Assembly (NCBI RefSeq): GCF_000090795.2
Contig: NW_003546283.1
Span: 95,848 to 156,469 of the forward strand
Direction of reading: 5' to 3'
Length of the DNA: 60,622 nt
From: Amphimedon queenslandica
Lineage: Eukaryota > Porifera > Demospongiae > Haplosclerida > Niphatidae
The position numbers and the translations under genes are program-made. Positions 10,201 to 22,217 of this stretch are shown piece after piece; within the stretch, counting starts at the first letter, position 1; every line of letters starts with the position of its first letter. Below the pieces are notes generated by a model. It had not been told where the DNA came from. It made no database searches and was given only the letters and a program-made list of their open reading frames with translations.

Positions 10201-12441
10201 ATAAAAATGATAAAATAATGTATATTACACACTTACTCTTCTAAGCTGTTGCAGGCGCTAGTCCTTCCATCTTCCCCCCTCTCTCTCTCTTCATCATCTT
10301 CATCTTCTTCATTGAATAGGCTCTCCCCTAGTGAGTCCAGTGAATGGGATGAGCCAAGAGGAGGAGGAGGGGGGAGGACAGAGGGCTGGACAAGACCTCT
10401 TAGCTGAAGACTGTCAAAATCCTAATGACGAGAAGAAAGACAAGATGATAAAGAACAAGAGATTGAGAGAAAGATAAAGTTCTTACCACTGGGTATTTTG
10501 GTTCTGAAACTGCTCGTGAAAGCTGTTCCTTTCTTTTCCATAAATACCTGGAGCGGCTCCATGTTTGAAACATGTTATTTCTATTGGTCGCTGACGAGGG
10601 ACAGCTAATGAAGCCAGTCACAGGTGGATCTCCTTTCTCTGTCTTTGTCAGCGTGGTCCTACACACATACAATAGCTACATTGCACGACTGTACTTTATT
10701 TTGGTACCTAATCCCAGTTACTGGATCACCTACTGTTGACTGCAATCTCCAAAACTCGCTACCGACAAAATCTAAAAAATGATGGCCTTATCACAAGACA
10801 CATGTACATGTACATGCACAGGTATAGGTACATGTACAGGTACACTGGTATAGGTACATGTACAGGTACACTGGTATAGGTACATGTACAGGTACACTGG
10901 TATAGGTACATGTACAGGTACAGGTACATGCACAGGTATAGGTACATGTACAGGTACAGGTATAGAATTTGATACAAGCAGTACATGGACTAGAATGAAT
11001 ATACATGTACTTGCTGTACTTTTACCACTTACGTCCTTTTCCACTATCGATTGCAGGTATTGCTCTATCAATGAAGCTCCTATTGTGTATATTGTGAACT
11101 ATTAATGACAAGTATAGACACATTCTTTCAGTACCTTTCTTCTTGAACTCTTCTAAAAGTATCTCCATAATTCATCGTCAGGTCACCTTTCTCTCCTTTG
11201 AGACGCTCTACAAAGAAGAGGGAGAGAGAGAGGGATAGAAAGAGAGAGAGAGAGATAGCCAGAGAGTGAGAATGATTGATAAAGAGATGATTTTCCTTAC
11301 TTGATATTCTTTCCTGAATGACTTTCCTTCTATTTATTTGTTTCTCCCAATTAGATAATGCATTAGTCTCTTTGGGCTGTAAAGAGAAAGGACATATCAT
11401 AACACAGTGAGGTAGCATACAGTTAATAATAATCATTATTTAATCATTATTATTATATTATAACACAGTGAGGTAGCATACAGTTAATAATAATCATTAT
11501 TTAATCATTATTATTATATTATAACACAGTGAGGTAGCATACAGTTAATAATAATCATTATTTCATCATTATTATTAATTTTATGTCTTACTATTGCTGG
11601 CGTTGATTTATTCTTCTTCTTGGATACTTTCGGTAAAACTACTGGAGGCACTGTAGAAGGAACGGTTCCAGTTAAAGACTATAAATAAATAAAATAAAAT
11701 AAAATAAATCCCTCTCCCTCCCCCCTCTCTCTCACATTTCTATCAGCTAGTCTTGATTCAGTGTATTCTTCAAAGGTCCCAATAATGCTGTGACTGATGA
11801 AGACGTTATCTTGATCACACCTTGGACCACTTTTGAGCGAACCTAGCATGTGCATGGTAGCTGTACACATACTCAATTACAAGTTCTTACCTAATAATTT
11901 AGTTTTTGCTGGTCTAATTTCAAGAGGCATCGGATGAAGTACAACCACACTACAAAAAATACAAAAATAAATTAGCATAATTAAAAATTAATCAATAATT
12001 ACATGTACATGTATTAATTTAATTTAATTGGTTGCTTTTTATCACATTTACCCAAAGGCATAACAATAATAAAACTAACTGTTTGGTGTTTTCTGGACGA
12101 GGGGAAGGAGTAGGAGGCAGCTCCTTAACAAAGACTCTGGTTTCTTTTATTTCTGGCTCTAACGGGTCTTCATTTGCTGGATGGAGCTAATAAAATAAGA
12201 AAAACTGTACACCTTTTACTATTTTTCCCTCTAGTTTTACTTCTTTCAAGTGCTCCTCCGTAACACGGAGCAGTTTAATCTCATCATTAACCAACGGGTC
12301 ATCAATAGATGTCTCGTGCTTATTGCTAGTCACCCCAACGCTAGACTGGGAGTTTGTGGCGGTACTCGGGTTGCTATTGGGGCTGCTGGTCTTCCTCTTG
12401 TTGGAGGAGGACTTGATTTTGAAGGACATTTTGTTAGACAT
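7286..12441 (-). CDS. MYCBPAP: MYCBPAP-like protein (ciliary central-apparatus/ASH-type)
   Basis: MYCBP-associated proteins are testis/cilium-enriched and related to Chlamydomonas FAP147 of the central apparatus. Start MSNKMSFKIKSSSNKRKTSS (12441) is followed by many small exons. Recognisable blocks in order are: PLEPEIKETRVFVKELPPTP; LGSLKSGPRCDQDNVFISHS; ETNALSNWEKQINRRKVIQE; FQTWSRSRYLWKRKEQLSR; FIGPALQIQDQLYAWFG; NHIVLQNRGTVAISFTWK; ILPGRNLSLDFIFKSPNPG; SETWEIVTRPVLL; and PLYVTLKGVSFQPDLYQEKR. The phrase 'N.G...I.F.W' then 'PG...F.FKSP..GIF.E.WE..T.PVL' is the immunoglobulin-like ASH segment of the family. Lys/Gly-rich low-complexity exons follow (8.4-8.6 and 7.7 kb). My reading of the last exon ends SLISEDI and a stop at 7286. 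Introns carry tandem repeats. Exact exon borders were not all fixed. Confidence 0.78.
8755..8965. repeat. Single copy of the dispersed satellite family
   Basis: Contains AATCAGCTCAAGCTTTCTAC, ACATAAGAACATGCATATG and ATCAGAAAAATAGTATAAA, which match (reverse sense) the core AAAGTTTGAGCTGATTCCGA of other copies. It lies in an intron of the MYCBPAP-like gene. Confidence 0.8.
10797..10967. repeat. GGTACA/TGTACA-based minisatellite, about 26-bp unit
   Basis: The block GGTATAGGTACATGTACAGG followed by TACACT recurs several times in tandem with small length changes. Every unit contains the self-complementary GTACATGTAC core. It is intronic in the MYCBPAP-like gene; the Val-Pro and Cys-Thr frames across it are artefacts. 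Confidence 0.9.
11396..11580. repeat. Three 61-bp tandem copies
   Basis: AACACAGTGAGGTAGCATAC begins at 11401, 11462 and 11523 and is followed each time by the same AT-rich arm (AGTTAATAATAATCATTATT). The copies are almost identical, with one T-to-C-like change in the third, which indicates recent expansion in an intron of the MYCBPAP-like gene. Confidence 0.93.
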
Positions 12442-12479
12442 GGTTTCTTTTTTCTCTCTCTCTCTCCTCCTTTTATTTT

Positions 12480-12493
12480 GTTACCATAACAAC
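12480..12493. promoter_or_regulatory. X-box-like RFX site in the MYCBPAP/GPKOW promoter
   Basis: GTTACC-AT-AACAAC is an imperfect inverted repeat that fits the X-box pattern at 11 of 12 half-site positions. It sits 39 bp upstream of the MYCBPAP-like start in a 146-bp head-to-head interval. Its reverse complement has the same half-sites, GTTGTT and GGTAAC, as the element at 6213-6228. Confidence 0.65.
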
Positions 12494-12587
12494 CTATATT
12501 TAACCCTTAAAATGGCGTCAAGTCCGGATACTCCAAGCACGTTGATTCACGTGGAAGCAACAAATTAAATTAGTTTTAACTTTTAAA

Positions 12588-15500
12588 ATGGCTGAAAATA
12601 TTACAGAGAAAGCTACACCTTCTGTCTCCTTTAAATTAAGTGCTACCGGCTCTAATAAACGCGGAGCCTCATCTTTTAAAAGAAGCAGCGACACTGAGGG
12701 CAACGACAAGCAAGATAAAGACTACATACTGTCAGTGGAAGACAAAAAATTGAACAGGTAGCCTATATACATAATAATTATTATATTTATTGAGTGATTA
12801 ATTTTTTAAAATATAAATATTTTAAAATAAATACACAATTATTTTAAAATATTTAAATTTTAAAAATCAGTGCCGTTCCGAAGCCCCCACCTCGTGAGTA
12901 CATCATCCCACTAATTAAAACCAATATCTGGCGGAATCCTACTCAAGATGTGGGTGTGGTTAACCCAGAGCAGGCCACAGCCACTGAGAGACTCAATAGA
13001 CTAAAGGGGGTGGAGTCAGGATCAGTGGCCACGCCTTCTGAGGAGACCAAAGAGACTGATATGAATATAATAGCTGCTAAGGCGATACTGGAAGGTAAAG
13101 TTAGGGTAATATTTTACTGTCCTTTTAAAAGATGCTAGATATAAGATCCGGTGTATTTGGAGAGGATCAAAGAGGAGGAGGAGGAGGAGGGAAGGCTGAG
13201 GGTGGCCTGGTCATTCCATTGATAATGCAGAACAAACCTCCTGTCCAAGCTGACGATGATAAACTAACTGACCTACCCTACCGACCAGAAGAGGTAACTA
13301 ACTTATACTCTAACACACACTTTATTCATAACAGCTGCAAAACTACATGTACATGTATGTGCATCAGAAACCTAATAGTTCCATTGTCACAAAATTCGTG
13401 ACAAGCAAAAAACCCATTAGTTCCATTGTCACAAAATCTGTGACAAGCAAAAACCCATTAGTTCCATTGTCACAAAATCTGTGACAATTTTTGGAGTGAA
13501 TTAAAAAATCCGTAAAAAATCCAGTTTTGATCAGAATCAGCTCAAACTTTTACACAACATAAGAACATGTATATGTATGAGGAACCATTATTAAGATGGA
13601 GAATTCTCTCCTTTTCAATTTTGGCAAAATTTAACCCATGACCATGTACTATATATAGTCCATGGTTTTTTCCAAAAAATGGCTCCGAAATGACGTCCAA
13701 TTTTTATTACTTTTTCTGATACATATTGATATCCTTATGCTGTGTAGAAAGTTTGAGTCAATTCCGACAAGAAATTTTCAAGTTACAGCCATTTTTAAAA
13801 ACGAGCCAAATTTTGAAAAATACCCAAGGCTGCCCATGGTTTTTTCCAAAAAAATGGCCCCGAAATCACCCCAAATTTTTATTACATTTTCTGATACATA
13901 TTGATGTCCTTATGCTGTGTAGAAAGTTTGAGTCGATTCCGACAAGAAATTTTCAAGTTATAGCCATTTTAAAAAACGAGCCAAATTTTTAAAAATACCC
14001 AAGGCTATAGCCCATGGTTTTTTTTCCAAAAAATGGCCCCGAAATCACCCCAAATTTTTATTACATTTTCTGATACATATTGATGTCCTTATGCTGTGTA
14101 GAAAGTTTGAGTCGATTCTGACAAGAAATTTTCAAGTTACAGCCATTTTTAAAAACGAGCCAAATTTTTAAAAATACCCAAGGCTATAGCCCATGGTTTT
14201 TTTTCCAAAAAATGGCCCCGAAATCACCCCAAATTTTTATTACATTTTCTGATACATATTGATGTCCTTATGCTGTGTAGAAAGTTTGAGTCGATTCCGA
14301 CAAGAAATTTTCAAGTTACAGCCATTTTTAAAAACGAGCCAAATTTTGAAAAATACCCAAGGCTATAGCCCATGGTTTTTTCCAAAAAATGGCTCCGAAA
14401 TGACGTCCAATTTTTATTACATTTTCTGATACATATTGATGTACTTATGCTGTGTAGAAAGTTTGAGCTGGTTTCAACTAAAATTTTTCCAGTTATGACC
14501 ATTTTAAATGCAAATTTTTGAAATAAAGCAAAGACTGTTATGGTTTTTGCTTTCTTCTGAAAGCAAAAACTTCTTTTCTCTCCCTCTCTTTCTCTTTCTC
14601 TCCCTCTCTTTCTCTCTCTCTCCCTCTCTTTCTCTCTCCCCCCCTCTCTCTCTCTGTTAGAGTACCCTCAGTGATTATGCTAGTATGCCAATTGAACACT
14701 TTGGGTCAGCCATGTTGAAAGGAATGGGCTGGAAGCCAGGCCAAGCCATTGGACTCAACAAGAAGGGGTATGTACATGTACAAGTACTGGAGGAGCATAT
14801 TCTACTGGAGCATATGCTAATGATTCTCATTGTGTGTAGATTGATTGAACCGATTGAGTACATACCACATCCAGGGGGTCTGGGACTGGGGGCCACCCCT
14901 AAACCCCCCGACCCAAAGAAGAAAAACAGGATAAAGAAACCAGGAGAAATTGAGATAAAAGTCAGGAGAAAAGACAGTGAGAGAGAGAATGACCATTGTT
15001 ACATTTTAGTGGTTGTTAAATTGTTTCTGTTCAATTGTCTCTTATGATAACAGTTTGTCCTATTAACCTCTTTCTCACGCACCATGCAGTTACTGCCAAG
15101 CATTATAGTTATTATTATTGTCTATCAATCTTACCCTCTGCCTTTCATGATTTCTTAATAAAGAGACCGAAGCCTTATAAAGATAAAGATGGCCGTGTGA
15201 GACATGTCAAGAAAATTGGAGAAGAAATACCAGAAGAGAAACCAGAAGGTACATGTACATCAAGTTGTCAGAGCGATGCATCATTGTCGCCATGGCAATA
15301 GGTTTTCATGTGGGGAACTTTGCTCGAGTGATTGACGGACCTCATGAAGATCTTTATGGAAAAGTGAGAGTGAGGGGAGGGCGGGAGGGAGAGAGGGTGG
15401 AGGGAGAGAGAGGTGAGGGAGAGAGGGGGAGGGAGGGAAAGAGATGAAAGGAGAGGGCGAGACTCGAGAGAAGAAAGAGTATAAATTTAAGATAAGATAG

Positions 15501-18500
15501 ACAGAAGAAAGAGAGAGAGAGAGAGGGAGGGGGGTGGCGGTAGTGATAGAGAAAGTATATAGCGAAGGAAAGTAAGTGAAGTGACTCGTGGTTAGTTATT
15601 AATTCTTTAATTTTTAGATTGTTTCGGTCGATGAGAAAAATTCAACACTCGTCCTTAGACTAGTCATTAACAATGAGGTAATAATGATGTAATCAACCTT
15701 ATAATGATATGCGTGCATGCGTGGCTGCATGCATGCACTCTCTCTCACCAACACAAATAGTCCAACTTTATGCAGTGCCCACTGTATTAACCAGTGGCGA
15801 CAGTCTGTCTCCGGAGGTTCTTAAACGCAACTAGATGATTGTTAGAGAGAAGTAGAGAGTTGTCCCTCCTTCCTAACACCATTGTGTATACTTTCCCTCA
15901 AATCTGCCAGCCTCTTTCCTCAGTAGACCACTCCTTGACACTCTCCATAAGGGCCTCTGAGTGTTTAAGAGGTTTTTATAGCCTCCTGGGAAACCATTGC
16001 CTTTCTTTATATAGCCAAGACTGGCACTGCTATGCAAGCACCTTGATAACATCTGTGCCTTAATAAAAGCTAGGGTAGGGCCTTTACTTAATGCTATGGT
16101 ACTCTTCTCTCCTCTCTTTCATGAATTTGCTTATTAAGTAAGTGAGTTTGGATTTGAGCATAATCCAGACATACTAGCAGTATAATGGCTATGTATATAA
16201 GGCCCCAGCTTATTCTGTTGAGTATACATAGACTTTAATAATGACGTGGTGTATAGAGAAGTACACTATTAGCTACTTGTCTTAAGTGGAAATGTATTCA
16301 GAGTGGTGGGAAGGAGGCCTGGACAGAGGCTGGGGTTAGATACTGTACAAAAATCAAACTGTTTGTATTTCTTGCACACGTTCACCTAGTTACTCTTCCC
16401 TCCTGCTCTAACTGTACATGTACATGCCATTCCATTGACACAATGTACATATACATTCTATATCCTTCTGTGTACATAGGCTCTACACGTACATGTATGT
16501 ATCTGCCTTTGTGTGAATGTTAGGAGTTAGACTGTTCCTTATCTCAGACCTGTAACACTATAGCTCACAGTCTTTCTTAATCTCCATATCAATGTCACTT
16601 GAGCTGTGTGTCCTTTCCAGGCTCGCCCTCTTATGGGGAGGCGTCTATATCTATCAAGCAGCGATATTATGGAGTATCGGGTTCACATGTTAATATCTTA
16701 TCATAAAGATGATATTATACTTATATAATAATAGAATACATTGTCCGAATGTGCAATTGTTACTTTACGTGGCTCATTTTGTATCCATAATTAAATATTA
16801 ATGTATTTATACTGTACAGAATTGCTTATGCATTATATTCACTGTAATGGTTATTATTCTCAAGTCTGATGATGCTTAATGTGAGCTAGTGTTAATTAAC
16901 AGTGTCTCTGTCTTTCTCTTATCTCTAAAGTCTCCAATTACAGCTATTGGTATCAACAGGTTCCATTCAAAGCTTATGGACAGGTGATGATTGATAGCAT
17001 TAAGTTACCTTGAGAGCGGCTGCTCAATAATCAATATTGAAGAGGTCGGCTGCATGTACATGTACATGTGTGAATAATAGATAACAATTTGAATTGAGGT
17101 CATCACCAGTATAATATCTACTGTGATATGAATCTGTTGGCGGTTCCTCCTGTACTGCTCCTCCTGTACTCTGCTCTTGTTTACTAGCCGTATCTTGTTA
17201 TGTACACTCATGCCTCGTGTCACACTTCCTATCACTTATCATCATATAACATTTGTAGTAAATAAAATAAAATATGCTTTAGCTTTTATGTACATTGTAT
17301 GTGTACATGTACATTGTATTGGAGACATATTGTTCATGTTTGATTTCGTATGCTGTAGAATCTGAGATTTAGTACGAATCATCTTGAAGTTGTGTCTGAA
17401 GAAGAATTCAAAAGATTTGGAAGATCAACAAATGGTATAGCCATAGAGTGTTGTTGTTTTATTTTTAAAAGTATGCCTATATTTCTGTCTTTCATTTTAA
17501 CTCAGTCAAAAGAGAATCTAAACCATTTGAAAAAGAATACGGACTTATCTTGTCTAATAGGTACATGTTATACTCCATTTTATTGTGTCTCTACACTCAT
17601 GCAGATCAACCTCCTCTCTTGACTCTAATAATATTTCATCTCAAAGAAAGAAGCGCCCGATTTCTCCCCCTACTCCTCCTTCTATCTCCAAAGAAGAAGA
17701 GCTCAGTAGGAAACCAAAACGAGACCCATACTCTGGAAGGAGTGAGGAAGGAGAGACAGAGAGAGCCTTTAGTCACAAGGAAAGAAAAGACAAAGATGGC
17801 AGAGAAAAGAGGAGAGAGAAAGATGGTGGCAGTGCCAAGAGAAGTACAAGGGATGATAGTAGACACAAGAGAGGGAAAGAGCAAATTAAAAGAGAGAGGG
17901 AGCATGATGACAAGGAGAAGGAGGGTCGCCCTGTCAAGAAATATTCAAAAGTGTCTTTGCATAAAAGTAATGATGACATTTGGGTATCATCAAATCTTAA
18001 AGTACGCATCATCGACAAGGAGTTTAATGGAGGGAAATATTACAACAAAAAAGTAATAATAATAATAATAATAACTATATACAATATAATTATACCCATG
18101 CATGGCTAATGGTATAATTATATACTGTAAAGTAATCTCAGACAATTAACCCATTGTCCTATGTACATAGACTATGATTTAGAGGTCATAGTTTATCTCG
18201 TAACAACAAGTTACTAAGAAATATAATATAATCCATGTTGGCTCTATTGTTATTATTATTCACAGTAGTTCCGGTTTGATCCTGATCTATGTGTACATGT
18301 ATACGCGTGTACATGTACATGTGCATATAGTTGTGTTTTGAAATATGATATTTCTTATTTCATAGGTAGTTGTTATTGATGTCATCCGCATTGATAATTG
18401 TATCTGTCAGACTGAAGACGGAAGGTTATTAGAAGGTGCATGAGTACTTAATATTTGATTTATCTTCTCTTCTTTTCTCTCATATTCTCTGTATCACTCT

Positions 18501-20441
18501 CTCTCACTCTCTTTGTCCTTCAATTTATAACATGCCCTCTTTCTCCCTCCTCTCTCTCTCTCTTCACACACCTTTACAGGGTTAAGTCAGGCAATGCTAG
18601 AGACAATAGTTCCCAAAACTGATGAAGCAGCTGTGATGATAGTGTCAGGAGAGAGGAAGAGAGAGGTGAGCATATCGTCCTGTGTACATGTACATGTACA
18701 TTATACATGTACATGTACATGTACATGTACATGTACATGTACATGTACATGTACATGTGAGAGTGTGCACGCGAATCTGACAATTGTGTCATGTGTATTA
18801 AAGCAATATCGGGTTTCTTGTTTAAAATTAATTTAGCTTTGATCTAACAGTTCCATGTAAATGCACATGTACCTTAAGTTCCAAAGAGATGCAAGCACCT
18901 CATACACTATACTGTATGTGCTATGCCTTCCTTTTTTGTATGACCCTCTTTCTCTCCACCACCACCTGTATGTATACATGTACACTTTACATGCTGTGAA
19001 TAATCTTACAATAAGAGCTTCCCTCCCAACCTCTTGTCTCAAGGAGCAACTACTTTACAACCTCTTAACTTGAAGTGGCTTAAGAGGACTCCATCCCTCC
19101 TTAACTCAAGGACATTCTCTAAACATTCAGAGAGGGACACAGAGGGAGAGGGCATGTCAGCTTCAATTAGTACAGCATTCAGTGAACATGTGTTATAATG
19201 TCCTGTTAATGCAAGGCAGTCAGTGTGTAATGGACTAGCTCTCAGTAATAGTAATTGTAATTCATGACATTTACACACATTTAGACTCTATAAGCATACA
19301 TGTACTCCTTGTAATCATGCAGTGGACATTATGTGCATGTGGAAACTGCAGGCCCTAAAGTACATGTACATGACTGGGTCTGCTAGGTTGTGAGTATTTC
19401 ATTATTTAGATTAAGTCATTTCTTTAACACACACACACACACTCACACACACACACTCACTGACACATGCACATTGTATAAAGAGACACTGGAGTCAGAG
19501 AGAACCTTATCAAATTGTTTATGAATTTGGTGGTTGATGGTTGCTGATGGTGGTCAGTCATTGCTACCACATTTTTTTAAAACCATCCAACTAGCCACAG
19601 GTAGTCTCTTAAGCAAACTCCTTTCTCTTTTCAAAATTGAATTATAGAACAAGGCCAGCTTTGAGGCTACTTGGGGCAGGTGCTATGCTATAGAGAGTAG
19701 GCAGAGCAAAGAAGGGCTTAGCCCTTGAGGTTAGGATTGTTAAAGCACTTCATGGCGGTCCTCTCTTGAAAGGCCAGCCTCTTAGCAGTCCCACTGTGTT
19801 GAGTAGCAGCCACAGGTATGTACACAAGGTTGTCCTGAAAGGCTGAAGGAGGATACCTCGTCTATTAGTCCATCCTTGAAGGAGGGGAACAAGGATTGCT
19901 GAGTTAGCTACTGGAGCTGTTTTCCTCTTTCCCTTAGACTACAACTTGTTAATACTATAGTGCAGCTGGTCTTTTATTGGTCCTCCATAATGTGTATGTA
20001 CATGAGCACAGAGAAGCGTGTGGTATTTCATTTACCTACATAATTAACATAGGGACAATGATTATGATAATGAATAATACTAAATGTGTACATGCATCAT
20101 TTTATAATAATGATAATGATAATAGATCAACAACAACAACAACAACAATGACAACAAAGTAGTTTATATAGCGATAGTCTTGTTAGACTGTTATGAGTTA
20201 TGCATTTTCTAGTTGGCTTGATGTTTACTTAGTCACCAATGTTGTTTATGTGTGTGTTTGTGGTTTGGTGCTTTTGTTATTAAGCCCAGCTGCAGTTTCA
20301 TATCAATAGTTCATATAAACAGACATTTTGTGTTTAATCTAATGCCAGACTCTATGATTTGTCCAGCTGTCTTATTAATGTACACCATTTGCATTTGTTT
20401 ACTGGTATAATAATTGCTATGTGGCTTTAGGCTCTCTCTTT

Positions 20442-20501
<60 letters not shown>

Positions 20502-20634
20502 GTTTGCTAGTATAATTCAAAGAAACAGTAGCAGCTGTCAGGCGTTGGTTAGGGTGATGCATTCAGATGACATATTAACATTAGGATATGATGAACTCTG
20601 TGAATACGTTGGGAGAGATGTCAGTGACAGATAG
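12588..20634 (+). CDS. GPKOW: GPKOW, G-patch and KOW domain spliceosomal protein (Spp2 homologue)
   Basis: GPKOW binds the helicase DHX16 and acts in spliceosome activation in the nucleus. Fourteen exons join in phase: 12588-12757, 12871-13094, 13139-13293, 14661-14767, 14840-14960, 15164-15248, 15302-15363, 15618-15677, 17359-17434, 17506-17560, 17605-18052, 18366-18435, 18580-18665 and 20503-20634. Features in order: a conserved REYIIPLIK motif; a second block (GGLVIPLIMQNKPP); a G-patch (HFGSAMLKGMGWKPGQAIG, then PGGLGLGA); KOW 1 (ARVIDGPHEDLYGKIVSV); a long basic Lys/Arg/Glu linker encoded by 17605-18052; then WVSSNLKVRIIDKEFNGGKY and KOW 2. The C-terminus is CEYVGRDVSDR. Two introns exceed 1.3 kb and hold repeats; all exon joins keep frame. 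Confidence 0.93.
13480..14520. repeat. Satellite array (about 5 full units plus a divergent leading copy) in GPKOW intron
   Basis: GATACATATTGATATCC starts at 13718 and GATACATATTGATGT(C/A)C at 13893, 14072, 14251 and 14428, spacing 175-179 bp. The first part (13480-13640) is the inverted, diverged form seen at 8.8 kb and 33.2 kb. It is the same family and orientation as the array at 3.7-5.1 kb. Just before it, CCATTAGTTCCATTGTCACA-type units repeat three times at 13370-13490. Confidence 0.93.
14561..14657. repeat. Pyrimidine (CT-rich) tract before a splice acceptor
   Basis: An unbroken run of TCTCTCCCTCTC-type sequence leads directly into the exon 4 acceptor of GPKOW. Similar tracts precede acceptors at 20436-20502, 37128-37198 and 34371-34403. 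Confidence 0.85.
18685..18758. repeat. (ACATGT)n self-complementary hexamer repeat
   Basis: About twelve ACATGT/TGTACA hexamers run in tandem in GPKOW intron 13. Each hexamer is palindromic, so either transcript strand can fold on itself. Shorter copies are scattered through introns across the window, for example near 16410, 22803, 29655, 38070, 44283, 53690 and 59130. Confidence 0.95.
20436..20502. repeat. (CT)n microsatellite at the last GPKOW acceptor
   Basis: About thirty CT dinucleotides form an extreme polypyrimidine tract that ends in TAG at 20500-20502, the acceptor for the terminal GPKOW exon. Confidence 0.92.
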
Positions 20635-20744
20635 CATTCATTTTTACCTGTACAATGTACAATTTTAAATAATAATATTTAATAATTATTTTTATTAATG
20701 ATAATTTTTTGTCACAATGATATTCATGATAATCTGGATAATAA

Positions 20745-22217
<1,473 letters not shown>

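Noticed and set aside
10759..11071. Val-Pro and Cys-Thr repeat proteins
   Set aside because: Translations of the GGTACA minisatellite in an intron.
13480..14520. CRISPR-like array
   Set aside because: Units are directly adjacent 178-bp tandem repeats without unique spacers, in an animal intron.
17636..18018. Antisense frames over the GPKOW basic linker
   Set aside because: Shadow of the Arg/Lys/Glu-rich exon 17605-18052; Ser/Leu-rich composition is the complement of that codon pattern.
19039..19278. 79-codon minus frame in GPKOW intron 13
   Set aside because: No splice partners or recognised motif; the sequence resembles decayed transposon-like GGACT/CTCTTAA blocks.
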